Shown here piece after piece: positions 8,191 through 14,962 of a stretch of DNA of 17,514 nucleotides. The stretch spans positions 1 to 17,514 of the forward strand of contig JAZKGO010000109.1 in assembly GCA_040385875.1 (NCBI GenBank), given 5' to 3'. Position 1 is the stretch's first letter, and each line of letters begins with the position of its first letter. The position numbers and the translations under genes were made by a program. The DNA comes from JANMZR01 sp040385875. Lineage in GTDB: Bacteria > Bacteroidota > Bacteroidia > Cytophagales > Spirosomataceae. The notes below the pieces were generated by a model. The model ran no database searches and was not told the origin of the DNA. It saw only the letters and a program-made list of their open reading frames with translations.

Positions 8191-9120
8191 ATGATGAAGA
8201 TTAATCAACCTATTGAAAAAATCTCACCTTTAACCCCCAATGAATTAGATAAGTATCATTTTGGCGAGACAGAATGGTTGATGAATTTTTCAAATTTCCA
8301 TCATCTTTTCCATATTAATAGATTAGAGGAAATCATCACAAAAATTAAATTCCCGATTTTGCCACATCGTAAAACGGTTTATGATTTCATTTTTTTGACG
8401 GAGGGTAACTCTATTAGAAGCAAAGGCCTTCACCAATATAATTTTTCGAAAAACACTTTCTTTTTTTTGCCTGCCTTCCAGATTTCTACTCACGAATACC
8501 TCAGTGATAATGCTAGAGGGTATTATTGCCATTTTGATTCAGATATTTTCAATAATCTTTTCATGCAGAAATCTTTTTTTGAAAAATTCCCCTTTTTGCA
8601 TTTTTTATCTAAACCCACGGTTGAAATATCAGAGGCGATGCTTTTGCCCATTTTACATATAATGGAAAGGCTAGAGAATGAGTACCAATCTAATAAGCCG
8701 CTCAATGCCAATTTAGTTTCAGCTTATCTTCTTGCCTTGTTTACTGAGCTCAATTTGGTAGAAGTGCCGAATAGAGAAAACTCTAAAAATTCAGCACAAA
8801 GAATTACGGAAAAATTCAATAATTTACTTTCAATCAATATTTATAAAACGAACAAAGTAGCGGAATATGCCTCTATGCTGGCTGTAACCCCTGATTATCT
8901 CAATAAATGTGTAAAAAGCACCATGGGAAAAACCTCGCAGGAGCTGCTGGCGGACATGATTATATTGGAAGCGAAAGTATTGTTAAAGCAAACAAACCTT
9001 TCCATTAGCGAAATCGCATTTAAATTTTCGGAAACGAATCCAAGCGATTTTAGTCGATTTTTCAAAAATAAAACAAAATTGGCTCCTAAGGATTTTAGAC
9101 AAATGGCTGATTTCCAATAG
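8191..9120 (+). CDS. AraC-family transcriptional regulator
   Basis: The 309-residue protein has an N-terminal ligand-sensing half that looks like the cupin-type AraC domain (TVYDFIFLTEGNSIRSKGLHQYNFSKNTFFFLPAF, residues ~62-95, then HEY.SDNARGYYCHFD). A C-terminal AraC/XylS DNA-binding domain covers ~205-305. Both helix-turn-helix units are visible: NKVAEYASMLAVTPDYLNKCVKSTMGKTSQELL, and LSISEIAFKFSETNPSDFSRFFKNKTKLAPKDFRQ. AraC-type activators commonly sense an aromatic or sugar ligand and bind direct repeats just upstream of the -35/-33 region of their target. This gene precedes the catabolic operon on the same strand with a 173-bp gap, so it is the obvious candidate regulator of the ring-cleavage genes. 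Two ATG codons open the frame; the first was used. The ligand is unknown. Confidence 0.9.
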   Translation: MMKINQPIEKISPLTPNELDKYHFGETEWLMNFSNFHHLFHINRLEEIITKIKFPILPHRKTVYDFIFLTEGNSIRSKGLHQYNFSKNTFFFLPAFQISTHEYLSDNARGYYCHFDSDIFNNLFMQKSFFEKFPFLHFLSKPTVEISEAMLLPILHIMERLENEYQSNKPLNANLVSAYLLALFTELNLVEVPNRENSKNSAQRITEKFNNLLSINIYKTNKVAEYASMLAVTPDYLNKCVKSTMGKTSQELLADMIILEAKVLLKQTNLSISEIAFKFSETNPSDFSRFFKNKTKLAPKDFRQMADFQ

Positions 9121-9160
9121 ATAGAAAAATTGAGACTCAAATATCGTGTTGATTGTACTT

Positions 9161-9181
9161 CTATTTTATTCAAAAAAATAG
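9161..9181 (+). terminator. Weak terminator-like hairpin after the AraC-family gene
   Basis: CTATTTT (9161-9167) pairs with AAAATAG (9175-9181) across a 7-nt loop and is followed by CTTTTC. The stem has only two GC pairs, so it is a weak candidate. It would separate the regulator from the downstream operon. Confidence 0.3.
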
Positions 9182-9200
9182 CTTTTCAAAAAAGTCGTGA

Positions 9201-9229
9201 TTTTGCCTATTTTTTGCCGTGAATTGCAA
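9201..9229 (+). promoter_or_regulatory. Candidate AraC-type operator upstream of the catabolic operon
   Basis: TTTTGCC occurs twice in direct orientation, at 9201-9207 and 9212-9218, exactly 11 bp apart (about one helix turn), followed at once by TGAATTGCAA (9220-9229). The block lies roughly 25-50 bp upstream of the possible -7 element at 9252-9259, where AraC-type activators usually bind. It is a sequence pattern only, and the bases are AT-rich. Confidence 0.35.
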
Positions 9230-9251
9230 AGAATATCTGAAAGTATGAAAT

Positions 9252-9259
9252 TAATTTTG
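9252..9259 (+). promoter_or_regulatory. Possible -7 promoter element for the catabolic operon
   Basis: TAATTTTG matches TAnnTTTG and lies 34 bp before the ATG at 9294. The absence of a -33 TTTG at the usual spacing would fit an activator-dependent promoter. Confidence 0.4.
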
Positions 9260-9293
9260 TATCATTAATTAAAAGAATAATTCAAATTCAAAA

Positions 9294-10283
9294 ATGGCTA
9301 AGAATCCTCATTTTCTTTCTCAAATGGCACACGTAGAGGTGTTAACCACTGACCTAAATAAATCTGTAGAATTTTTTAGAGATGTAGTAGGCATGGACGA
9401 AACTGGTCGTGAAGACAACATAGTTTACCTCCGAGCTTGGGGAGATTATTTTCATCATACACTAAAGCTAACACAAAGTGAAAAATCAGGACTTGGCCAT
9501 ATTGGATGGCGTGCAGATAGCCCCGAAGCATTAGATGAATGTGTGGCGTATTTAGAGGATATTGGTGCAGGTCGTGGCTGGGTAGAAGGCGATTTAGGTC
9601 ATGGAAAAGCTTACCGCTTTCAATCACCAGACGGACATACTCATGAAGTATTTTGGGAGGTGGTTTGGTTGCGTGAACAAGGCGAACGAGGTAGTGTATA
9701 TGCTGATCGGTATTCAAGCAACCGCTTGAAGGGTGCGAATCCACGCCGTTTCGACCACGTAACATATATGGTTGCAAAAGGGAAATACGCCAATGAAAAA
9801 GAATTTTGGAAAAACATGGGCCTTAAAAACCCTGATGAAATAAGAATTACAGATGATATTCCGCCAATTGGTGGGCTACACACTATCGGAAATCTTTCTC
9901 ATGATATTGCTGTATTTACCGATCCAAATATTGGTGAAAACGAAGGCGTTTTAAACCATATCTGCTGGAATGTTGATAGCCGTGAAGAGGTACTTTTAGC
10001 TCTTGATTATTTCATCGAGAAGGGCTACAAAAGTGTAATGGGTTCTCCAACTCGCCACAAGGCCGACGAAGGATTTTTCATTTATATCATCGATCCGGGC
10101 AGTGGGGTACTATTTGAGTACTATGCATGTGCAAGATTAGTTTTTGCTCCCGATCATCTGGATGTACACTATCTGAAAGACAATCCAAATGATGCTTGGG
10201 GTTCTGCCAATCCTTTTGCTGAAATGTCAAAAGGCAAAAAACTCGGCTTGACCGACGGTGTTGTAAAACCCGTAGACATATAA
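9294..10283 (+). CDS. Extradiol ring-cleavage dioxygenase (VOC superfamily, catechol 2,3-dioxygenase-like)
   Basis: The 329-residue protein has the two-module vicinal-oxygen-chelate layout of type I extradiol dioxygenases: an N-terminal module (~10-125, AHVEVLTTDLNKSVEFFRDVVG) and a catalytic C-terminal module (~152-280). The metal ligands expected from catechol 2,3-dioxygenase are in place: His155 in FDHVTYMV, His222 in LNHICWNVD and Glu275 in LFEYY. The acid/base histidines also line up, His203 in LSHDIAVF and His255 in SPTRHKADEGFFIYIIDP. Enzymes of this type use Fe(II) (sometimes Mn) and O2 to open a catechol-type ring next to the diol, giving a 2-hydroxymuconic-semialdehyde-type product. 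It is the first gene after the regulator and probable promoter. About 45 residues follow the last ligand, slightly longer than XylE. The ring substrate is not deducible. Confidence 0.9.
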   Translation: MAKNPHFLSQMAHVEVLTTDLNKSVEFFRDVVGMDETGREDNIVYLRAWGDYFHHTLKLTQSEKSGLGHIGWRADSPEALDECVAYLEDIGAGRGWVEGDLGHGKAYRFQSPDGHTHEVFWEVVWLREQGERGSVYADRYSSNRLKGANPRRFDHVTYMVAKGKYANEKEFWKNMGLKNPDEIRITDDIPPIGGLHTIGNLSHDIAVFTDPNIGENEGVLNHICWNVDSREEVLLALDYFIEKGYKSVMGSPTRHKADEGFFIYIIDPGSGVLFEYYACARLVFAPDHLDVHYLKDNPNDAWGSANPFAEMSKGKKLGLTDGVVKPVDI

Positions 10284-10449
10284 AATAGTTATAAGTGATG
10301 AGCGATAAGTTATGAGTTTAGCTCAAAAAACTGCCTTTCATCACAAATTAAATATATAAATTAATGATTATCAGCGAGTTATGGGTTTTGTCTAAAACCA
10401 AGAGTTTTACTCACTCATAACTCATCACTCAAAACTCATCGTTAAAAAT
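10284..10449. repeat. Inverted repeat built from GATGAGTTATGAGT-like units
   Basis: AGTTATGAGT (10308-10317) recurs inverted as ACTCATAACT (10413-10422), and GTGATGAG (10295-10302) as CTCATCAC (10421-10428). A third copy, GAGTTATG, is at 10376-10383. The units are degenerate with a spacing near 7 bp. The 3' arm ends about 10 bp before the ATG at 10450, so the transcript could fold into a long hairpin across the whole gap. Confidence 0.65.
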
Positions 10450-11562
10450 ATGTGGCATTATTTTCCCAATCAGTATATGCCTTCTTACCAAGTGAACCGT
10501 GCGCTGACGCAGGCACATTATGGTGGAGGTGAATTTGCAGAAATATTAGAAGTAGCCAGTGAGATTGATCCTTCCAACAGAGAAAGTTTCAACAAAGCTT
10601 GGGTAAAAATGGGAGATAAAGTCTATGAAAAAGCTGAAAAATATGCCCAAGATGGACACAAAGTATCTGCCCGAAGAACTTATCTAAGAGCTTTTAACTA
10701 TCTGCGTACCAGCGAGTTCTTTATGAATTTGCATGATGAGCGCAAGATCCCCTATTACTTAAAATGCCGAGAGGCATTCATCAAAGCAATTAATCTTTTC
10801 GATGAAAAACCTCTCGAAATCGAAATACCATTTGAAGGGTCGTCATTACCAGCTTATTTATTCACTCCAAGCGGGGTTAAAAATCCACCAGTAATGGTAA
10901 TGTTCGGCGGTTTAGATAGCCTGGCAGAGGAACTCTATTTTGGGATAGCTCAACATTTGAATGAGCGTGGAATAGCTATGATGGCAGTTGATGGGCCAGG
11001 GCAAGGTGCGGCACTCAGATTGAATCATATTCATACTCGCTATGATTTTGATGTAGCAGGAACAGTGGTACTTGATTATGTTATTGCCAATCTGGCTGAG
11101 CAAGTGGATACCACTCGTGTAGGTATCGGAGCAGTTTCTATGGGTGGCTATATGGCAGCTCGTTGCGCTGCTTTTGAGCCACGCTTCAAAGTTTGTATGA
11201 TTTTCGGTGCAGTTTGGTCTTATTATGATATTTGGAAAAACCGCCCCGATAACCATCCTCTGGCTGAAATTGTGCAACATATAGTAGGAGCAGAAAACAT
11301 GACCGAAGCTCGTGAAAAACTCAAAAACTTTACATTGGAAAATGTAGCTGATAAGATATCTTGCCCAACTTATATTTTACATGGGGAAGATGACCGTCAA
11401 AATTTTGTAGAAAATGCTTATAAAGTAAATGAAGTACTCACTTGTGAGCATGTTATGGAGATTGTACCCAAAGATGAAAGTGGCTCCGCACATTGCTCAG
11501 TGGATGATTTTACAAAATCATTTAATATGTATGATTGGATTGAAGAGAAAATAAAAAGTTAG
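10450..11562 (+). CDS. Alpha/beta hydrolase resembling 2,6-dihydroxypseudooxynicotine hydrolase (C-C hydrolase type)
   Basis: The 370-residue protein has an all-helical N-terminal cap (~1-120, including ARRTYLRAFNYLRTSEFF) followed by an alpha/beta-hydrolase core. The catalytic triad is visible: nucleophile Ser230 in GAVSMGGYMAA, Asp314 or Asp315 in LHGEDDRQNF, and His348 in GSAHCS. The oxyanion-side segments MFGGLDS and VDGPGQGAALR are also present. Cap size, order and total length match the FrsA/DUF1100-like branch that includes the DHPON hydrolase of nicotine breakdown, which cuts a C-C bond on a hydroxypyridine. Next to a meta-cleavage dioxygenase, a C-C or ester hydrolase is the expected next step. 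There is no signal peptide. It could also act as an ordinary esterase; the actual bond cleaved is inferred. Confidence 0.83.
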   Translation: MWHYFPNQYMPSYQVNRALTQAHYGGGEFAEILEVASEIDPSNRESFNKAWVKMGDKVYEKAEKYAQDGHKVSARRTYLRAFNYLRTSEFFMNLHDERKIPYYLKCREAFIKAINLFDEKPLEIEIPFEGSSLPAYLFTPSGVKNPPVMVMFGGLDSLAEELYFGIAQHLNERGIAMMAVDGPGQGAALRLNHIHTRYDFDVAGTVVLDYVIANLAEQVDTTRVGIGAVSMGGYMAARCAAFEPRFKVCMIFGAVWSYYDIWKNRPDNHPLAEIVQHIVGAENMTEAREKLKNFTLENVADKISCPTYILHGEDDRQNFVENAYKVNEVLTCEHVMEIVPKDESGSAHCSVDDFTKSFNMYDWIEEKIKS

Positions 11563-11571
11563 CAACTGGCT

Positions 11572-11621
11572 ATTGGTTACTGGTTATTGGGGCAACTCTT
11601 TACCAGTTACCAATAACCAAT
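11572..11621. repeat. Inverted repeat built from TTGGTTA-like units
   Basis: The left arm at 11572-11590 (ATTGGTTACTGGTTATTGG) matches the reverse complement of the right arm at 11603-11621 in 16 of 19 positions, with a 12-nt loop. Each arm is made of repeated TTGGTTA/CTGGTTA steps of about 7 bp. It fills the gap between two operon genes, ending 15 bp before the ATG at 11637. Confidence 0.75.
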
Positions 11622-11636
11622 AACGAATTACAAAAA

Positions 11637-12914
11637 ATGGTTACACAAATAAAAAAAGGCATTACTTATGCCGAAAGTAAAGAGGCAGATTTGAAAGTAA
11701 GAGCATTAGTGGAAGAAATGATTGAAAAAGTTTCGCAAGTTGGTGATGCAGCAGTGCGTGAATTTTCGGCAAAGCTGGATAAATGGTCGCCAGCCAGTTT
11801 CAGGCTTTCAGAGTCTGAAATAAAAGAAATCATTGCTGGCTTACCTCAGCAGGTTATTGACGACATCATTTTTGCACAAACGCAAATCAGAAACTTTGCT
11901 CAAATTCAGCGTGAATCCATCAAAGATGTAGAAGTTGAAACACTCCCAGGGGTATTTTTAGGCCATAAAAATATTCCAGTAAACTCAGTTGGTTGTTATA
12001 TTCCGGGTGGCCGCTACCCGATGGTGGCATCTGCTCATATGAGTGTACTTACCGCAAAAGTGGCAGGTGTAAAGCGTGTAATCGCTTGTACGCCACCTAT
12101 TAATGGACAAATTCCAGCAGCAACTATAGCTGCTATGTACATGGCAGGAGCAGACGAAATCTATCTCTTGGGCGGTGTTCAGGCAATCGCAATGATGGCG
12201 ATTGGCACTGAAACTGTGCAGTCTGTCGATATGATAGTAGGCCCTGGAAATGCTTATGTAGCAGAAGCCAAAAGGCAATTATATGGAAAGGTAGGAATTG
12301 ATTTATTTGCAGGACCAACAGAAACATTGGTGATAGCAGATGACACTACTGATGTGGAAACCTGTGCCACCGACCTTTTAGGGCAGGCAGAGCATGGCCC
12401 AACAACTCCCGCAGTGCTTCTGACCACCAGTAAAACAATTGCTTATGGTATTGAAGAGGAAATTGAGCGTCAATTGAAAGTTTTGCCAACTGCTGATGTA
12501 GCATCTGTTTCTTGGCGAGATTATGGACAGGTAATTTTGGTAGATACTGTAGATGAATTAATTTCAGAAGCGGATAGAATTGCCAGTGAACATGTGCAGG
12601 TAATGACTGAAAACCCTCGCCTTTTCCTTGAAAAAATGACAAATTTTGGGGGCTTGTTTTTGGGTGACAAAACCAATGTGGCTTATGGCGATAAAGTGAT
12701 TGGCACAAACCATACTTTGCCAACCAAAGAGGCAGCAAGATATACGGGAGGTCTTTGGGTGGGTAAATTTTTGAAAACATGTACCTATCAGGAAATCAAA
12801 ACGGAAGAAGCATCAGTTCTAATTGGGGAATATTGTTCAAGATTATGTGAAATTGAAAACTTTGCAGGACATAAAGAACAGGCAGATTTGAGAGTACGTA
12901 AGTACAGTAAATAG
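11637..12914 (+). CDS. Histidinol dehydrogenase family enzyme (catabolic alcohol dehydrogenase)
   Basis: The 425-residue protein has the full histidinol-dehydrogenase fold and active site: zinc ligands Gln250 and His253 (LLGQAEHGP), Asp352 (YGDKVIGTNHTLPT) and His412 (FAGHKEQADLR), catalytic Glu318 and His319 (ASEHVQVMT), plus GPGNAYVAEAKRQLYG and DLFAGPTETLVIADD around the NAD and substrate sites. True HisD oxidises histidinol to histidine in two NAD-dependent steps. Here no histidine gene is near, and TNHTLPTKEAARYTGGLWVGKFLKT is the pattern I associate with HpsN-like sulfopropanediol dehydrogenases and related catabolic members. It therefore probably oxidises a primary alcohol on a pathway intermediate to a carboxylate. 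It sits between two inverted-repeat gaps in the operon. Enzyme class is confident; the substrate is not. Confidence 0.9.
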   Translation: MVTQIKKGITYAESKEADLKVRALVEEMIEKVSQVGDAAVREFSAKLDKWSPASFRLSESEIKEIIAGLPQQVIDDIIFAQTQIRNFAQIQRESIKDVEVETLPGVFLGHKNIPVNSVGCYIPGGRYPMVASAHMSVLTAKVAGVKRVIACTPPINGQIPAATIAAMYMAGADEIYLLGGVQAIAMMAIGTETVQSVDMIVGPGNAYVAEAKRQLYGKVGIDLFAGPTETLVIADDTTDVETCATDLLGQAEHGPTTPAVLLTTSKTIAYGIEEEIERQLKVLPTADVASVSWRDYGQVILVDTVDELISEADRIASEHVQVMTENPRLFLEKMTNFGGLFLGDKTNVAYGDKVIGTNHTLPTKEAARYTGGLWVGKFLKTCTYQEIKTEEASVLIGEYCSRLCEIENFAGHKEQADLRVRKYSK

Positions 12915-12930
12915 ATAATTGTAAACTTGT

Positions 12931-12997
12931 TATTGGTTGATTTATAATTTCCAATGGCCTAATAACCGGTAACTAATACACCAGTAACCAACCAATA
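12931..12997. repeat. Inverted repeat with TTGGTTA/GGTTACTGG-type units
   Basis: TATTGGTTG (12931-12939) pairs with CAACCAATA (12989-12997). Further CCAGTAACC and CCGGTAACT units lie in the right arm. The GGTTACTGG word is shared with the repeat at 11572-11621. The right arm ends 2 bp before the ATG at 13000, so a folded transcript would bury the start region. Confidence 0.6.
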
Positions 12998-12999
12998 TT

Positions 13000-13755
13000 A
13001 TGAAAATAGTTCTCGTAACGGGTGGAGCAGGCGAAATTGGATCTGCGATTTGTAAGCAATTTGCAGAGAATGGTTATAATGTTATCGCTACCTATAACTC
13101 GAATCCTGTAAAGGCTCAGAAGTTATTGTCGGAATTAAACCAATTATCAACAAGTAATCATAGTATTTTCCACGCACCTACAACTGATTCACAGAAAGTT
13201 GCCGATTTAAAAGTGTTTATTACAGAAAAATATGGCAAATTGGATGTGCTGGTGAATAATGCAGGAATTACTACACCTGTTCCTCACCATGATTTAGAGG
13301 GTTTAACAGACGAATGGATTGATAAAATCATGCAAACAAATTTCCGAGGAAGTTTTGCAATGGTAAGAGCAACGAAAGATTTATTAGAAAAAGCTTATGA
13401 TGAAAGCAATGAATCATCACTTGTGGTAAATATATCTTCCATTGCTGGCATCTACGGGATTGGTAGTAATGTGGCTTATTGTGCTTCCAAAGCAGCTGTT
13501 GACTCTATGACTCGTTCTTTGGCTCGAGCACTAGCTCCTAAAATTAGGGTAGTTTCAGTTTCGCCCGGCTTCGTAGAGGGAGAATATACAAAATCTTTCG
13601 ACCCCAATTTTTTGAAAAATCAAATGGATAATACACCACTTGGCCGCTTTGCCACGGGTGCGGATGTAGCCAATGCGGTATATTCCGTGGCTAGTTCCCT
13701 GACATTTTCAACTGGAAATATTATCACTGTGGATGGTGGGAGATTATTGAAATAA
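13000..13755 (+). CDS. Short-chain dehydrogenase/reductase (SDR)
   Basis: The 251-residue protein is a classical SDR of usual length. It has the cofactor loop TGGAGEIG (7-14), the stabilising motif NNAG (86-89), Asn114 in MQTNFRG, the catalytic Ser147 in NISSIAG, Tyr160 and Lys164 in AYCASK, and SPGFVEG after the active site. The C-terminus ITVDGGRLLK is typical of the FabG-like branch. It should oxidise or reduce a hydroxyl/ketone group with NAD(P)(H). After the nucleotide loop, residues TYNSN at the end of beta-2 give no acidic residue, which slightly favours NADP(H), though this is a weak guide. Placed beside the histidinol-dehydrogenase-like enzyme, it probably handles another alcohol in the same pathway. 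Substrate unknown. Confidence 0.92.
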   Translation: MKIVLVTGGAGEIGSAICKQFAENGYNVIATYNSNPVKAQKLLSELNQLSTSNHSIFHAPTTDSQKVADLKVFITEKYGKLDVLVNNAGITTPVPHHDLEGLTDEWIDKIMQTNFRGSFAMVRATKDLLEKAYDESNESSLVVNISSIAGIYGIGSNVAYCASKAAVDSMTRSLARALAPKIRVVSVSPGFVEGEYTKSFDPNFLKNQMDNTPLGRFATGADVANAVYSVASSLTFSTGNIITVDGGRLLK

Positions 13756-13760
13756 TTAAT

Positions 13761-13788
13761 GTAGAGACAAGGCATGCCTTGTCTCTAC
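13761..13788. repeat. Perfect 28-bp palindrome (REP/MITE-like)
   Basis: GTAGAGACAAGGCA is followed at once by its exact reverse complement, with GCATGC at the centre. It is followed by CTCTAC and an A-rich run up to the ATG at 13815. GTAGAGAC...GTCTCTAC palindromes recur as dispersed extragenic repeats in other bacteria, including cyanobacteria and Bacteroidota, so this is probably a genome-wide repeat copy. Folded, it would make a very stable 14-bp hairpin inside the operon transcript. Confidence 0.85.
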
Positions 13789-13814
13789 TCTACAAAAAAA
13801 TAAAAAAATCGTAA

Positions 13815-14573
13815 ATGAAAATAATAGACCTTTCTGTTACAATCTCAGATAAAATAAAAGAGCCAATGGCTACTCATATTGATTATGAGGATCATAAAAA
13901 TGGGGCAAAAAAAATTGGTGCCATGCTTTTTGGTGGAATGACGGATTGTTTTGTGAATGATAATGGCCCTGCTGGTGAGACTTTAACGGTGACAAGCCAC
14001 TGTGGAACCCACGTGGATGCACCTTACCATTATTATCCAACTTGCGAAGGGAAACCCTCTCGTACCATTGACGAAATGCCCTTAGAATGGTTTTTCAATG
14101 ATGGAGTAGTGTTGGATTTTACTGACAAACCTGATGCCTATATGTTTGAACCTGAGGACTTGCAAGAAAAACTATCGGCAATCGGCTATCAGCTAAAACC
14201 TTTCGACATTGTATTGATTCGTTGCGATGCAGACAAACGTATTCACAATGATGATTTTGTGAAAATCCATGTGGGAGCCTCCGCAAAAGCTACTCATTGG
14301 CTTATTGATCAGGGCATCAAAGTAATGGGTACTGACGGTTGGGGTTGGGATATTCCTCTTCATATACAAGCGGCTGATTATAAGGCAAATCCAAGACAGG
14401 GCGTTATTTGGCAAGCCCATTATGTGGGGATTGAAAAAGAATACTGTCAGATTGAAAAGTTGGCAAATTTGGACCAATTGCCCCCGTTTGGTTTTAAGGT
14501 GGCTTGTTTTCCTGCCAAAATAGAAAAAGCAAGTGCGGGTTGGACAAGAGCAGTAGCCATTATTAATAATTAA
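13815..14573 (+). CDS. Cyclase-family metal-dependent hydrolase (kynurenine formamidase/isatin hydrolase type)
   Basis: The 252-residue protein contains the family metal-binding motif HxGTHxDxPxH as HCGTHVDAPYH (His62, His66, Asp68, His72). It is preceded by DLSVTISDKI at the N-terminus and followed by DIVLIRCDADKRIH and VMGTDGWGWDIPLH further on. Members bind Mn or Zn and hydrolyse amide or lactam-type bonds, for example N-formylkynurenine or isatin; others are called cyclases because they act on polyketides or lactones. In this operon it could open a lactone or a lactam produced from the cleaved ring. It is immediately followed by the ABM-domain gene with only 14 bp between, the one gap here without an inverted repeat. 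Enzyme class is confident, substrate unknown. Confidence 0.87.
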   Translation: MKIIDLSVTISDKIKEPMATHIDYEDHKNGAKKIGAMLFGGMTDCFVNDNGPAGETLTVTSHCGTHVDAPYHYYPTCEGKPSRTIDEMPLEWFFNDGVVLDFTDKPDAYMFEPEDLQEKLSAIGYQLKPFDIVLIRCDADKRIHNDDFVKIHVGASAKATHWLIDQGIKVMGTDGWGWDIPLHIQAADYKANPRQGVIWQAHYVGIEKEYCQIEKLANLDQLPPFGFKVACFPAKIEKASAGWTRAVAIINN

Positions 14574-14587
14574 TTATTTTGCAAAAT

Positions 14588-14863
14588 ATGATTCTAGAAT
14601 TAGCAACAATTGATGTGAATGATAGCAAAGGCTTCGAAATGGCTATTGAAAAGGCTAAAAAAGTTATTAGTCAGTCTAAAGGATTTTTGAATATTGAGGT
14701 AAAAAAATGTATTGAAAAGGAAAATCGATTTATACTTTTAATATCGTGGGAAACTTTGGAAGATCATACTATTGGTTTTCGGGAATCAGAGCTTTTCAAA
14801 GATTGGCGTGCATTGATTGGCCCTTATTTTGAAAATCCTCCGTTAGTGCAGCACTATAATTGA
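14588..14863 (+). CDS. ABM-domain small protein (antibiotic biosynthesis monooxygenase-like)
   Basis: This 91-residue protein forms a single dimeric alpha/beta barrel: MILELATIDVNDSKGFEMAIEKAKKVISQSKGFLNIEVKK, then RFILLISWETLEDHTIGFRESELFKDWRALIGPYFENPPLVQHY. The pattern of strand, long helix with A..KA..V...S.GF....V, IL.SWETLEDH..GFR.S, and a final FE.PP...HY is typical of ABM/EthD-like proteins. Some members oxidise hydroquinones without cofactor; others isomerise or cyclise intermediates. I start it at the ATG at 14588 rather than the TTG at 14579, since MILELATI is the usual N-terminus. It lies directly behind the cyclase-family gene and ahead of the FAD monooxygenase. Its role may be on a quinone-like intermediate, which is inference. 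Confidence 0.82.
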   Translation: MILELATIDVNDSKGFEMAIEKAKKVISQSKGFLNIEVKKCIEKENRFILLISWETLEDHTIGFRESELFKDWRALIGPYFENPPLVQHYN

Positions 14864-14940
14864 GTTAGGAATAAGGAATTTATAGTTTGGAGTATATTTT
14901 TATATTCAAAATTTCTAATTCTACATTCCTAATTGACTTT
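14864..14940. repeat. Inverted repeat built from TTAGGAAT-like units
   Basis: TTAGGAAT (14865-14872) pairs with ATTCCTAA (14925-14932). Further in, a left segment TTTGGAGTATA faces TATATTCAAA on the right. Nearly the whole gap could fold as one imperfect hairpin with arms of about 35 bp. It ends about 25 bp before the ATG at 14963. Confidence 0.65.
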
Positions 14941-14962
14941 CAACCTTTAATTAATAAATACT

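Noticed and set aside
9376..9777. 133-codon open frame on the minus strand
   Set aside because: It is opposite the well-supported dioxygenase gene and its product is low-complexity His/Leu-rich sequence without a motif.
12346..12780. 144-codon open frame on the minus strand
   Set aside because: It lies wholly within the dehydrogenase gene, whose plus-strand frame has all active-site residues. The minus-strand product has no recognisable domain.
11637..12914. Histidine biosynthesis gene hisD
   Set aside because: No other his gene is adjacent, and the neighbours are ring-cleavage and hydrolase genes. The family is right but the pathway assignment is not supported.
11572..12997. CRISPR-like or tandem array from the recurring TTGGTTA words
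   Set aside because: The units are short, degenerate and arranged as inverted arms within single gaps, without regular spacers.
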